A DNA stretch of 64,000 nt from Leptasterias polaris (lineage: Eukaryota; Echinodermata; Asteroidea; Forcipulatida; Asteriidae). Numbering within the stretch: the first letter of the stretch is position 1; every line of letters starts with the position of its first letter. Both the position numbers and the translations under genes were made by a program. The notes under the pieces were generated by a model. It did no database searches. It worked only from the letters and a program-made list of their open reading frames with translations, and was not told the origin of the DNA. The DNA lies in contig JAZGTN010000087.1 in NCBI GenBank assembly GCA_037783415.1, forward strand, positions 2,232,001 to 2,296,000, written 5' to 3'. Of the stretch, positions 21,701 to 28,109 are shown piece by piece.

Positions 21701-21843
21701 AAAATTTGTTTTGCGGTATTTGTTGTCGTGTGCAGATATCCCGGGAGTCCATCAACGCCGTCAAGAAATACTTCCGCGATGACCTACAAAAAAGTGACTG
21801 GCAAACAATGATAGAACTCAAGAAGATGCTGGAGATCTTATGA
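522..21843 (+). CDS. EIF5B: Eukaryotic translation initiation factor 5B, 3' part of gene (13 exons)
   Basis: eIF5B is the cytosolic translational GTPase that joins the 60S subunit to the 48S initiation complex and works with eIF1A and initiator Met-tRNA. The exons are 522-760, 4302-4409, 4861-4971, 7108-7317, 8168-8299, 11784-11966, 12690-12851, 15129-15260, 15980-16111, 16774-16850, 18894-19197, 19835-19996 and 21736-21843. Joined, they give one open frame of about 686 residues. It runs through an acidic linker, G1 (GHVDTGKT), switch 1 (GGITQQIGA), G3 (DTPGHE), G4 (NK|ID, split by an intron), G5 (TSAHSGDG), domain II, domain III, the connecting helix and domain IV. Vertebrate eIF5B is roughly 1220 residues, so some 530 N-terminal residues lie left of the window. 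No frame break or missing catalytic residue is seen. Identity is certain; exon ends rest on reading GT-AG borders and family colinearity. Confidence 0.96.
806..1055 (+). mobile_element. tRNA-derived SINE (family A, full-length copy)
   Basis: The head GGGTTGGCGCAGTGG is a box A-like motif and CAGTTCGAATCCC a box B-like motif. The body carries the family words GTGGATT.GGTTTTCAGTCCC and CTAAAACTGAA, and the tail ends AATAAATGAA. It sits 45 bp after the donor of the acidic eIF5B exon. Other family members are at 1252, 12252, 12896 and 23233. Confidence 0.8.
1252..1438 (+). mobile_element. SINE family A copy, interrupted by the LINE
   Basis: The copy has the head GGGTTGGCTCAGTGG, a box B-like GGTTCAAATCCC and the body words found at 12896-13131. 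The body stops at about 1438, where LINE sequence begins. A piece matching the SINE tail (GCTGTTGGATATGTAAT) reappears at 3878, after the LINE. Confidence 0.75.
1439..3870 (+). mobile_element. CR1/L2-type LINE, 5'-truncated, reverse transcriptase frame intact
   Basis: A non-LTR retrotransposon. Only the last motif of the apurinic endonuclease (PGISDHSAV) remains at the start, so about the first third of ORF2 is lost. The reverse transcriptase is complete: [47 protein letters not shown] and the catalytic YADD at 2835-2846. The C-terminal block [12 protein letters not shown] leads to a stop at 3696-3698. The 3' UTR ends in a (TTA)n run at about 3849-3870, the tail type of L2/CR1 elements. The frame is open for about 750 codons without a break, so the copy is recent. 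It continues upstream through SINE sequence by chance. The exact clade (L2, CR1 or relatives) is uncertain. Confidence 0.88.
3871..3907 (+). mobile_element. SINE family A tail separated by the LINE insertion
   Basis: CGCTGTTGGATATGTAATG followed by AAATAAATGAAA matches the tail of the SINE at 12896-13131. This supports a LINE insertion inside the SINE that begins at 1252. Confidence 0.55.
4302..4409 (+). CDS. EIF5B: eIF5B exon: start of G domain, P-loop
   Basis: The exon encodes 36 residues containing the G1 phosphate-binding loop GHVDTGKT followed by KILDK. The acceptor TTCTTCTCTTGCAG is strong and the donor is AAG|GTATGG. Its basic beginning (KRRED) continues the helix from the previous exon in frame, so no exon is missing between them although the intron is 3.5 kb and holds a LINE and two SINEs. 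Confidence 0.95.
4861..4971 (+). CDS. EIF5B: eIF5B exon: switch 1 (G2)
   Basis: The exon encodes 37 residues with [17 protein letters not shown], the conserved switch 1 of eIF5B/IF2-type GTPases including the Mg-binding threonine. The acceptor, TATTTTGAAG, is weak. The donor is CAG|GTGAGA. The upstream intron is only 451 bp. Confidence 0.95.
5403..5825 (-). mobile_element. tRNA-Leu/Ser-like SINE (family B)
   Basis: On the minus strand it starts GGCGTGTCGTGGCCGAGCGG, resembling a class II tRNA (box A TGGCCGAGCGG), with a long variable region and box B GGGTTCGAATCCC. The body ends near ATATAACTGCGTATTATTATT. It is nearly identical to the copy at 10142-10556. It lies in the intron before the switch 2 exon. 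Confidence 0.82.
6146..6454. mobile_element. MITE with ATAGACCTTTCTTTTG TIRs
   Basis: A 309-bp element with perfect 16-bp terminal inverted repeats ATAGACCTTTCTTTTG, no coding capacity, and a TA-rich target context. A related copy is at 26197-26491. The superfamily is not clear; TA targets would fit Tc1/mariner. Confidence 0.78.
6530..6882 (+). mobile_element. tRNA-Leu/Ser-like SINE, second subfamily
   Basis: The head GGCGTGTCGTGGCCGAGCGG matches family B, with box B GGTTCGATACCC. The body differs after the head (AGCAAGGCACTTAACC, GGAGTAGGAGGCAACG) and ends in an AAAATAAAAAAATAAAT tail. Confidence 0.75.
7108..7317 (+). CDS. EIF5B: eIF5B exon: switch 2 (G3) to first half of G4
   Basis: The exon encodes 70 residues. 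[15 protein letters not shown] is the G3/switch 2 motif with the catalytic histidine, followed by the conserved [20 protein letters not shown] helix. The exon ends on ALNK, the first half of the G4 guanine-specificity motif. The acceptor is TTTCTGTTTCCAG and the donor AAG|GTAAAT. Confidence 0.97.
7855..8010 (-). repeat. Fragment of the TTAA-flanked MITE family seen at 24529
   Basis: The words TTGTGTGCTTTCAGATGC and GCCT.AGAAAGGCTTCATGC and GAAATTACCTCTTTTTCTAAAACTAC match the interior of the 24529-24893 element in reverse orientation. The ends are not clear. Confidence 0.5.
8168..8299 (+). CDS. EIF5B: eIF5B exon: second half of G4 and following helix
   Basis: The exon encodes 44 residues beginning ID, which completes NKID, and continuing with LYEWK and a lysine-rich [11 protein letters not shown] segment as in other animal eIF5B. 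The acceptor CGATAAAG is modest; the donor is CAG|GTAAAG. Confidence 0.95.
8890..9872 (+). repeat. GTGGGGACC-rich dispersed repeat, copy 1
   Basis: Begins after a (CA)n run and is full of GTGGGGACC/GGTCCCCAC-like words, with internal duplications (TGTTGTTCTATTATTCCC at about 8938 and 9267; a 34-bp block repeated at 9470-9530). The segment 9255-9400 is nearly identical to 17255-17400, and its right end is the reverse complement of 16880-16965. This looks like a non-autonomous element with subterminal repeats; class unknown. Several open frames across it share no family features. Confidence 0.6.
10000..10128 (-). mobile_element. SINE head fragment, tRNA-like
   Basis: On the minus strand it reads AGTGTCGTGGCTGAGCGG then a degenerate box B region ending in CAAGTGCC-type words. 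It is a diverged family B head ending just before the next SINE at 10142. Confidence 0.55.
10142..10556 (-). mobile_element. tRNA-Leu/Ser-like SINE (family B), full copy
   Basis: Nearly identical to 5403-5825: minus-strand head GGCGTGTCGTGGCCGAGCGG, box B GGTTCGAATCCC, and the same body with GGTGCTGTGGCGCAATATGC. The head is followed by a second short copy of its first bases (ACGACACGCCAC repeated on the plus strand). Confidence 0.85.
10880..11702. mobile_element. TTAA-flanked MITE, piggyBac-like
   Basis: An 823-bp element bounded by TTAA duplications at 10876-10879 and 11703-11706. The TIR is CCCTTTAGCACT against CCCTTTAGTCACT. TTAA targets and CCCTTT ends fit piggyBac-like elements. The right end has GGGCGG-rich subterminal repeats (about 11645-11685). 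A 134-codon open frame at 11164-11568 shows no transposase features and is taken as chance. Confidence 0.78.
11784..11966 (+). CDS. EIF5B: eIF5B exon: end of G domain, G5
   Basis: The exon encodes 61 residues beginning [10 protein letters not shown] and containing the G5 motif [14 protein letters not shown], then the helix that leaves the G domain. Acceptor TTTTACTAG, donor GAG|GTGAGT. A TTAA-flanked MITE ends 81 bp upstream. Confidence 0.96.
12252..12350 (+). mobile_element. SINE family A fragment
   Basis: About 98 bp that match 12903-12997 almost base for base (TTTCTTTCCCTGCCTTTCAC through CAGGCCCAACC). It lies in the intron before the domain II exon. Confidence 0.75.
12371..12472 (+). repeat. 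25-bp tandem repeat, 4 copies
   Basis: Four head-to-tail copies of a 25-bp unit containing AATAGGAAAAACCTTTGTG. Only the last copy shows substitutions. Confidence 0.9.
12690..12851 (+). CDS. EIF5B: eIF5B exon: domain II beta-barrel
   Basis: The exon encodes 54 residues beginning [15 protein letters not shown], the EF-Tu-like domain II that contacts 16S/18S rRNA in IF2/eIF5B proteins. It ends KELRVK. Acceptor CCACAAAAG, donor AAG|GTATGT. Near-identical SINE fragments lie on both sides (12252-12350 and 12896-13131). Confidence 0.96.
12896..13131 (+). mobile_element. SINE family A copy with complete tail
   Basis: The box A-like region TTCTCAGTGGTTTC has lost the GGGTTGG head. The body words are intact and the tail reads GCTGTTGGATGTGTAAT followed by AAATAAATAAAC. 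It begins 44 bp after the domain II exon. Confidence 0.75.
13923..14217. mobile_element. MITE with GGCC TIRs and TTA duplication, Harbinger-like
   Basis: A 295-bp element with imperfect TIRs GGCCAA.TTAAAAAAATACC and shared GATCGTCC. It is flanked by TTA at 13920-13922 and 14218-14220, a TWA target site as used by PIF/Harbinger elements. The interior is A/T-rich with a GATGCGG repeat. Confidence 0.65.
14895..15116. mobile_element. 222-bp MITE abutting an eIF5B splice acceptor
   Basis: The ends are TATAGATAG and CTATCTATA, with internal inverted words ATCTTTACGGGCAA and TTGCCCGTAAAGAT. A copy about 95% identical by eye is at 26572-26800. The right end lies 12 bp before the exon at 15129. Confidence 0.8.
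15129..15260 (+). CDS. EIF5B: eIF5B exon: end of domain II / linker to domain III
   Basis: The exon encodes 44 residues, including [18 protein letters not shown], which is near-invariant in the family. The acceptor is GACCTCAG and the donor AAG|GTGAGA. Only 12 intron bases separate the exon from the right end of a MITE (14895-15116), so the 3' splice signals other than the last 12 nt are MITE sequence. Confidence 0.95.
15420..15735 (+). mobile_element. Decayed LINE 3' end (CR1/L2-type)
   Basis: One frame reads [11 protein letters not shown], the C-terminal block also present in the LINE at 1439-3870 ([11 protein letters not shown]), followed by broken coding sequence, GCGCTATAAATGTACAGTA and an (ATT)n tail. 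Confidence 0.7.
15738..15845 (+). mobile_element. Second LINE 3' tail fragment
   Basis: GTAAAGCGCATTGAGAGT followed by AATGCGCTATAAAATAAGCT and (ATT)n is the classic 3' UTR tail of CR1/L2-like LINEs. It lies directly after the previous tail. Confidence 0.65.
15980..16111 (+). CDS. EIF5B: eIF5B exon: start of domain III
   Basis: The exon encodes 44 residues and ends [17 protein letters not shown] plus TSEIP, a conserved block at the start of domain III. Acceptor TCTTGGTAG, donor CCT|GTAAGT. Confidence 0.95.
16180..16265 (-). repeat. tRNA-like repeat fragment with TTTTCTTTGTTTAACCC tail
   Basis: On the minus strand, CAGTTGGTGGAGC (box A-like) and GCAGGTTCAAATCCCGC (box B-like) are followed by TTTTCTTTGTTTAACCC. 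Related fragments occur at about 39120, 39230 and 40490. Confidence 0.55.
16774..16850 (+). CDS. EIF5B: eIF5B exon: domain III core
   Basis: The 77-bp exon encodes [20 protein letters not shown] and a short tail. It must end at CA before the donor GTTAGT, because this is the only choice that joins in frame to the next exon (CA+A gives Gln, followed by YAVILAF). Acceptor TATACTCCACAG. Confidence 0.93.
16877..17400 (+). repeat. GTGGGGACC-rich dispersed repeat, copy 2
   Basis: 17255-17400 matches 9255-9400 almost exactly. 16880-16965 is the reverse complement of about 9785-9870. It begins 27 bp after the 77-bp domain III exon. Open frames of 60-175 codons arise from it on both strands but show no known domain. 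Confidence 0.6.
17474..18544. mobile_element. 1.07-kb TIR element in an eIF5B intron
   Basis: About 34-bp terminal inverted repeats beginning GTGACCTGCTCTATCGAA and continuing GAGGAATGTCTCGGA, with one mismatch seen. The flanks ATTT on both sides may be a 4-bp target duplication. No transposase frame is present. The interior includes a GC-rich region (17700-18070). Superfamily unassigned. Confidence 0.72.
18894..19197 (+). CDS. EIF5B: eIF5B exon: domain III end, connecting helix and domain IV start
   Basis: At 304 bp this is the largest exon in the window. It encodes [16 protein letters not shown], then the long helix with [14 protein letters not shown] and a KQKQREEHK segment, then the first strands of the domain IV barrel ([18 protein letters not shown]), ending in CVPSKE. 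Acceptor CCATCTACACAG, donor GAG|GTAGGT. Confidence 0.96.
19205..19560 (-). mobile_element. tRNA-like SINE, diverged
   Basis: A minus-strand head with GAGCGGTTCAGTGCATC and a degenerate box B (GGGTTTGAATTCG) is followed by family-specific words (CAGGTGTAAATGGGTACC) and GAGCGCTATATAAGAAGCC at its 3' end. It is related to family B at the 3' end. It starts immediately after the donor of the 304-bp exon. Confidence 0.6.
19835..19996 (+). CDS. EIF5B: eIF5B exon: domain IV
   Basis: The exon encodes 54 residues, including [20 protein letters not shown] and a [12 protein letters not shown] motif, part of the C-terminal barrel that contacts initiator tRNA and eIF1A. Acceptor CTCCATTGCACAG, donor AGA|GTAAGT. 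Confidence 0.95.
20055..21240. mobile_element. 1.2-kb foldback element in the last eIF5B intron
   Basis: Long inverted arms of roughly 330-390 bp (about 20055-20450 and 20835-21240) share GGATAAAGACAGG, GGTCTTACAGGCCCAATGAT, GCTGGTATCTGGCGTT and GTGTGACGTCA in mirror order. The centre has a further hairpin at 20428-20545. A decayed SINE fragment (20580-20690) lies in the loop. No transposase is encoded. Confidence 0.72.
20428..20545. repeat. Nested hairpin inside the foldback element
   Basis: Arms of about 38 bp containing GCAGACTTACCAGGTAAATC and its reverse complement, joined by about 40 bp. The left arm contains CTAGGGGGCAGCAG; the right arm carries the mirrored but altered version. Confidence 0.75.
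21368..21609. mobile_element. MITE of the GGGCCCAATTTCAT family
   Basis: TIRs are GGGCCCAATTTCATGGCTCT against GGGCTCAATTTTATGGCTCT. The interior is repeated GCGCAGAATTC-type words. Family ends also occur at 39055, 41079 and 57554. It lies 126 bp before the last eIF5B exon. Confidence 0.72.
21736..21843 (+). CDS. EIF5B: eIF5B last coding exon
   Basis: The exon encodes 35 residues beginning [18 protein letters not shown] and ending LKKMLEIL, followed by TGA at 21841-21843. The conserved C-terminal helix WQTMIELKK, which binds the eIF1A tail in this family, is intact. Acceptor TTGTCGTGTGCAG. Confidence 0.95.
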   Translation: MSRESINAVKKYFRDDLQKSDWQTMIELKKMLEIL

Positions 21844-22020
21844 GCATCAACGAGGAGCGGGGAACCGTGGATTAATGTCAAGAGTAATGGAGATCTTTGG
21901 AACCAGGGAAGTGTCACCTTTAGTATGGAAAATTATACCTGCTGTTTTGGATGGAACTGGACAAATTCCAGACAATAGAGAAATATGGTTTTATAAATAA
22001 AAGGGAAGACACCATGACTA
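21844..22020 (+). promoter_or_regulatory. EIF5B: eIF5B 3' UTR with polyadenylation signal
   Basis: AATAAA lies at 21996-22001, about 153 bp after the stop codon, in TTTATAAATAAAAGGG context. This is the first canonical signal downstream, so it is the likely end of the transcript. Longer 3' ends cannot be excluded. Confidence 0.65.
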
Positions 22021-23232
22021 CAACTTTCAGCTGGAGCAGTTTTGTGAGCTTCGTGACTTCAGGGAGCATCTCAAAAGTTTGAATGGGAGGAGCGTTTTAT
22101 TTGGATCAGAGAAGTATTCCAGCGAGCATACATAGACCAGTCTCTTAGACAGTCGGAATATTCAAAATACCAACGTGCATATATTTCGTGTAGAAATGTT
22201 ACCATAGTTTGACACAATGTTGCAGTCCAGCGGAACGTTCTGGTGGTCGACTAGATTCAGGGTGTATGCCTGCCTGTCGTTACATTCTGACTTGGGTAAG
22301 AGTTAACTTTTGTACGAATTGACTTCCGTACAAATTGACCTGGGTACAAATTGACTTGGGTTCAAGTTTACCTGGGTACGAGTACAAGTTGACCTGTTTC
22401 ACCACTCTCAATAACATGAGGATCATGTAGGTAAATTTGTGCTTGTCACACGTATTGAGAAATTAATCCCACAAATTGCGGTGATATGTTTGTTTGGACA
22501 ATTTGATCAAGTGCATTTCTTTTTGTTTGACAAACAGGGAAAGTGGTTGGAAAATGTCTGTCATCCGACCGTAAGTTCACACTCTGCGCAACAGAACTCT
22601 GGCCGAATAGTTGGTATTACAAATTACAAACTTTAGGAAAGCGTGAAACCAATTGAGCCATAAGTTACGCTTGGGTTGTAAATCAGGGGAGTTTATCCTT
22701 TAGACAAGCTTTTGACAAGAATCAACCAATCCCCTACAAAATGCCTGGAGACTGGTAACAAAATGAGTGATTTTGTACATTCCAGGGCATTCCCTGGCAG
22801 GCAGGATACTGCTTGGGTCGTATGAGAAATTTGACATTTTGTATCATATTTACCTCATCAAATCAAAAATTGTAAAATAACAACTAAACAATATTTGAGA
22901 TGTGCCCCCTTTTATTCATATCAAAAGTTAATCAAAATCATGCAATTTCTGTAAAATGGAAAATACAGTGTTTTCCTCCATTGTACAAATCATGCATGTT
23001 TGTGGCTCTTCTGTAAACATGTGATGTCACAGATCACATGGTCTATACAATTTTGTTCTTATATATTGTCCTGAACAACTGCATGTTTGCAAATAATACA
23101 TACAACATGACAGTTTGACAAGCCCCCCCCCCCCAACCAATCACAAGCTGCAGCAATTTGTATCGACAATAGGTGCAGTACTTAAGTGCTTCGTGTACTA
23201 ACTCATGTGACATTGCTGTAACAGGCTCATTC
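22021..23232. other. Intergenic sequence after eIF5B
   Basis: No gene is seen. A short degenerate tandem array of about 18-20 bp units (GTACAAATTGACCTGGG-like) lies at 22305-22400, and a poly-C run at 23125-23135. Confidence 0.6.
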
Positions 23233-23490
23233 GGGTTGGTGTAGTGGTATCTTTCCTCGCCTTCCACCTCTAGGACCCCGGTTCGAATCCTTCTAGGGGC
23301 ACTATGTGGATTGGGTTTTTAGTCCCAACTTGATTGCGTGGACTTTCCCTGCAATAAGTGTATCCTCCCTTATCTGAAACTTCATTCCTTGTCTTCTCTC
23401 CATTGAGCTCTTGGCTAATACAGTGATAAAGTTCGCTTTTCTAAGAGTCCTTGGCTTCACAACCGAAATAAATTTAAAAAAAATTAAAAT
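23233..23490 (+). mobile_element. SINE family A copy
   Basis: The head GGGTTGGTGTAGTGGTATC, box B CGGTTCGAATCC, body GTGGATTGGGTTTTTAGTCC and tail CACAACCGAAATAAATTTAA match the copy at 806-1055. Confidence 0.8.
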
Positions 23491-24291
23491 AAGGCTGGAG
23501 TTCTTTCCAAAACAGTAACATGTTTTGCACTGCCTGCAGAATAGTTTCCCAGGTTTCTGTTTGGTAGTTTCTTTCAAATATTTCTTTACTGTTGGCGGTA
23601 TCCCTATTTTGCCAATATATTTGTTCAGGGGTGCCAGTCAGAACTCATTCAAATTCTGTTCCAGTCAATTTTTCTTTGTTCAGTGAAAATTTGAATTAAA
23701 ATTTACCTAGTCAGTTTAACCTTGTGGATATCTCAGAATTTCTGACCAAACTTAGCTGATTCCTTTTTAAAGGAAACATGAATGAAAAACAGAATGTTCG
23801 CTTTCTTAGAGACAGGAAAGAGCTCATTCTTTGTTCATTTTTACAGAGATCTGTTAGTTGGTAATCAGCATGCAATAACTTACTTTATTTATTCTCGTTT
23901 TGTTAATCCAGGTCTGAAATTATTGGGTAGGGATGCAGAGAAAAGTTTCACTCATTCTGTTTCTAAAACATTTCCTGGAATCGTTGCAATGTTTACGGTT
24001 TAAGGTCTTCTTGAACCTCCTGTGCTTTGGGTTCGCTTTGTCTAAATTAACACTTGCGTTTACATCAGTGAGTTCTTTATGAAGAACTTCTTCAGGTGAC
24101 GTTTTTAAAACCTGTTTTTCTGAATTTTTGAAGGTAAGAATTTACCTTGAAGGCCTTTGTGATTGTTATTGATTAAGTGCTGTTGGTCGTTCGAATGGTC
24201 AAAAGTTCCTTTAGAAGGTCAAATGTAAGTCACTTGAAGATAAAGATATATATTATTTTATTTTCAGAAGAGTAAAGTAATTTCCTCTACT
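23491..24291. other. Non-coding, nothing recognised
   Basis: AT-rich sequence with only short chance open frames; no repeat family or splice-bounded coding stretch was recognised. Confidence 0.5.
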
Positions 24292-24957
24292 AATAATGAT
24301 AATAAAACTGGCTTCTTATATAGCGCTCATATCCGTCACTCAGTGGCGCTCAATACGCTTCAACAGTCGGTATTTTCCTGCAAGGTATGTGGAGCTATGT
24401 TTTGAAGTATCAGACCTACATGTATTCCTTTACATAAGCACCATGTAATGGTTTACAAGGTGCTGTGGTGCAATATGCAGCTAATCAAACCAGGAACATC
24501 GGGGCGAATGTGCACTGGGTTCTATTAAGGGCACTGAACACGTTTGGTAATTACTCAAAATATATATTAGCATAAAAACTTACTTGGTAACCAGCAACGG
24601 AGAGCTGTTGATAGTATAAAACATTGTGAGAAACCACTCCCTCTGAAGTAACGTAGTTTTTGAGAAAGAGGTAACTTCTCACTAAAATAATAAAAGACTT
24701 CATGCATGAAGCCTTTTATTAGCATCTGAAAGCACACAAAATTGTGCAACAAGGGTGTTTTTATTTTCTTGCAACTTCGATGACCGATTCACTCCAAATT
24801 TTCATAGGTTTGTTATTTTATGCATATGTTGGGATACACTGAGTGACAATACTGGTCTTTGATAATTACATGTACCAAACATGTTCAGTGCCTTTAAGTG
24901 CATTACACAACACACAGGACCAACGGCTTTATGTCCCATCCGTAGGACAAAGCTAGA
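24292..24957 (-). mobile_element. SINE family B, split by a MITE
   Basis: 24292-24528 and 24894-24957 are two parts of one family B SINE: GGTGCTGTGG.GCAATATGC before the break, GTGCATTACACAACACACAGG after it. The join between them is at TTAA. The tRNA-like head is missing. Confidence 0.75.
24529..24893. mobile_element. 365-bp MITE with TTAA duplication inside a SINE
   Basis: The TIR GGGCACTGAACACGTTTGGTA pairs with AGGCACTGAACATGTTTGGTA at the right end. TTAA duplications are at 24525-24528 and 24894-24897. The interior has a hairpin around GACTTCATGCATGAAGCC. TTAA targets suggest piggyBac- or Kolobok-type mobilisation. Confidence 0.82.
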
Positions 24958-26196
24958 TTTCAGTAAACAAACCAAACAACCAACATATGAACATTGTATC
25001 AAATTCAGCGCGTTTCTTTTTTTTGAAAGATGATTTATGTTGTTTTTTTGTCAAGGATTTCATGCATGCTTATATGGAGCTTATTTTGATTGCGGCAATC
25101 AAATTAAAGCTTCTGTGGGTTGTTTGCCAAGAGCTATTTCCTCAAACTAGATAGTTTATCAGACTGATAATTCTCTGGAGGTTTGGTTAGAAACAGTGAG
25201 TATTCAGATTGAAATAAACAATGTTACCTTTTGTTGATTACTAACCTGTCTTTTCGCCTGTTTCATTACAAATACAATACAGACAATACCCACTATCAAA
25301 TATTTATATTTTGTAAAAAATATTTACTAAAATTGATTGCGAATGATTCCTTATGCCTTGGAGATGAATAAAAACATGTTTCTCAGAGGAAGAATATATT
25401 GTTATGTGTTTGTTATAATATTCATTTATTTGTCTTGTGTGTCAATATTTTGAATAATTTTTGTTTTTTAAAATTATTTTAATTTATTTATTTGTTCACA
25501 GGTTTGTTGTTGATGTTTTGAAAACTAGAAGATTGGAATGAATGTTGTCTTACAAAAACTGATAATGAATTGTACATATCCAGTTGGTAAGTCATTGCGC
25601 CGCAGGCATGTGTATCTGTTGCACGCCCGTTTTTTGCTACGTCGCAAAAGGTTGCGTATATTTGTGTGTAAATTTTACCAAAAAACACCCATTTCATAAT
25701 TCAAAAGCATTTCTCATGACAGAAACTTTTCCCTTCTGAGAAGTCCTCTGCCTTTGAAGAACGTATGTAAAAATCCAAGTCCAATTATTAAACTTTCCTT
25801 GTTTAAATAATTTAAAGAACTAACTCAATGGTACTGGTTATTAGTGAAGCCAGTTTGTGGGCGTGGGCGTGGCTTACAGTCATTGGAAGTAGGTCACAAG
25901 AACATGATGGGCATATGTAACAAGGATTGTTTGGAGAGTTTTCATGTTCTCAGGGAAAATATCCTCAAATACTTTGTGAAAATAGCATTTTTACCTCCAG
26001 TCCTCCACCCATGTTTGTTTCTGTCTAACTGCATGTCTGTGAACAAGATATCTAAAACAGTGAAGAAGATTTTCCACGAAACGTTCTTGAAAGTTAACCA
26101 ATCATTTATGTTTTGGTGAACACCCGGATCTTTTTTGTGGCCCACAAGAAAAAATTGGAAGTTAATACATTACTTTGACACACTAAAAGTAGGCCT
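24958..26196. other. Non-coding, nothing recognised
   Basis: AT-rich intergenic sequence without a supportable gene or element boundary. Confidence 0.5.
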
Positions 26197-26491
26197 ATAG
26201 ACCTTTCTATTGCAACGTCACAGCCCAAGTTTTTACCAACGGGGAGGTTGGAAAACTTTGGAAAACCATAACTGCAAATCAAAAACAGATAGCCATAGTT
26301 TGTAGCAATGTTACACAAATATTCAAAAATAGTGTTGAATTTGTTGGAAACAAATCAACCAATAGAAGGTATTTCAGTTCATGAGTCTTCACAGAAAATG
26401 TTGAATTTGGTCACAAATTAACACGATTGAATGTCTTGCTTACATTCGGCTGTCCATGCCCATTTGTTTTAACAACAATGGAAATGTCTAT
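26197..26491. mobile_element. MITE, second copy of the ATAGACCTTTCT family
   Basis: The left end ATAGACCTTTCTATTGCAAC and interior AGTGTTGAATTTGTTGG match 6146-6454. The right TIR has decayed to GGAAATGTCTAT. Confidence 0.75.
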
Positions 26492-26571
26492 AAGAGCGCC
26501 ACCTTGTGGAACATTTGGGGCATTCATCACCCCTGTCAGCAGCAGGGGGTACGTTTTTGCGGTCGTAACCA

Positions 26572-26800
26572 ATAGATAGTTCCCAGTAGACGCCATCTTT
26601 ACGGGCAAATCGCATTTTGGCTTGCAGGCGCGTCAAGCGCTCAAATTATTAACGCAGCCGCGTCATTCACTAACCAATCATGCAATGAGTTTTGTGAAAT
26701 GTGCGCGTGCTGCACGCCGTTCTCACGCGTAACGCATGACTGTGTGTTCCAAATTGCCCGTAAAGATGGCCGACTTACGTCATACTGCAACCTATCTATA
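26572..26800. mobile_element. MITE, second copy of the TATAGATAG family
   Basis: Colinear with 14895-15116 over the full length, including GCATTTTGGC, CGCAGCCGCGTC and GCACGCCGTTCTCACGCG. It ends CTATCTATA. Confidence 0.82.
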
Positions 26801-26910
26801 GCAAGTTCAACCGAAACAGTTATTGGTACGTTACAACCGCGAAAACGCAAGCCCGTGATTTTATCTGCAAGGTTAAAGACAGGCACTTGTCTTTCATTGG
26901 ATACAATGGG

Positions 26911-26982
26911 TGCGTTCGATTAGCTTCCCCGTGTGTACCGCGCGGGGATTTGTTAGCCACGCAACGAGGCTAATCGAACACT
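26911..26982. repeat. 72-bp hairpin with GTTCGATTAGC arms
   Basis: Inverted ends TGCGTTCGATTAGC and GTGTTCGATTAGCC around a GC-rich centre. This may be a short MITE. Confidence 0.6.
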
Positions 26983-27063
26983 GTGGTGTTTTCGCTTGGC
27001 ACTCTGGGAAAATTAAGGTCAAACGTATTTGCGTAGCGGTAGAACTTACAAAAGTGTTAGCCC

Positions 27064-27138
27064 ACCTTGTTGGGCTGTAACGGCTCTCTTTTAACATGAG
27101 ACCGATGTTAAAAGAGAGCCATTACAGCCCGACAAGGT
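27064..27138. repeat. Near-perfect 34-bp-arm hairpin
   Basis: Arms 27064-27097 and 27105-27138 pair with one or two mismatches and a 7-nt loop (GAGACCG). Key words are GGGCTGTAA and GGCTCTCTTTTAACAT. Outer AGCCCACC/GGTGGGCT words extend the stem. Confidence 0.85.
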
Positions 27139-27170
27139 CACAGGTGGGCTACCCCAAATCTAGCCCTGGT

Positions 27171-27204
27171 AGGACGTCAGTCAGTGCCACTGCACTGACG
27201 TCCT
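27171..27204. repeat. Short GACGTC hairpin
   Basis: AGGACGTCAGTCAGTG pairs with CACTGCACTGACGTCCT, next to the longer inverted repeat. Confidence 0.7.
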
Positions 27205-27698
27205 GGGTATAAAGATCCTGTACAATGCGAACAAAATTTTGAGTACAATTTTTTCCTATTTTTACCTAATTTGAGAAGCTGAAACTCCATTCATTTATTC
27301 TTGGTGCCCTTTACTACTCTTTTGATGAGTTCAAAAACAAACAAATACATCCATGAATGACATTATTTCCGAAAATAAGTCCGAGTTGTGCACTGGCGAT
27401 GTGACTCCGTCGTGTTGCCGCCCGGAAGAAAAAACGTTGAGTGTTACGGGTTAGACAGCGCCCTATTTTGTGGACTTGGCTCCATGTCAGTTGAGGTTGT
27501 CACATCGCCAGTGCACAAGTCGGATTTATTTTCAGAAATAATGTCATCCAAGGATAAAATTTACAATTCTGAATAGAGCAGGCGTAAAGTTCAGGAGACA
27601 AGGAATATGTGAGTAAAGTTTCAGCTTCCTCAAAAAGGTAAAAATATATAAAAAAATTGTTATACATTTTTCGCAACGGCAGAGGACCTTTATACCCT
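27204..27698. mobile_element. 495-bp foldback MITE
   Basis: Ends are GGGTATAAAGATCC and GGACCTTTATACCC. Inner mirrored words include TGCACTGGCGATGTGAC against GTCACATCGCCAGTGCA, and AAGCTGAAACT against its mirror. The loop is about 100 bp. No open frame of note. Confidence 0.78.
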
Positions 27699-27827
27699 GA
27701 ACTCCGTCGCGTTGTATATGTTTTAATAAGTTTTGATGCTTTTAAACTGATTGTCTATAAAACCTTTCTTGTTTTAAGAAACATTTGTGTAATCTAGGAC
27801 GTTAAATTTGAGCCTAATTGAAAAAAC

Positions 27828-28109
27828 TATTCCTTTACATAGCACCATGTAATGGTTTACAAGGTGCTGCAGCCAATCAAACCAGGAACACCGGGGCGAA
27901 CCCCTTCTCTTTTCGATAAGTGCACTGGGTTCTTTTACGTGCATTACACAACACATGGCTTTACGTCCCATCCGAAGGACGAAGCAATAATGGTCAAGTG
28001 TCTTGCTTAAGGACACAAGTGCCACGACCGGGACTCGAACCCACACTCTGCTGAACAGAAACATCAGAGCTTGAGTCCGGTGCTCTTATCCGCTCGGCCA
28101 CGACACGCC
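27828..28109 (-). mobile_element. SINE family B copy at the palindrome border
   Basis: On the minus strand it starts GGCGTGTCGTGGCCGAGCGG with box B GGGTTCGAGTCCC. The body is shortened and has lost the TATATAACTGCG end. Its tRNA-like head touches the outer end of the giant inverted repeat at 28109. Confidence 0.8.
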
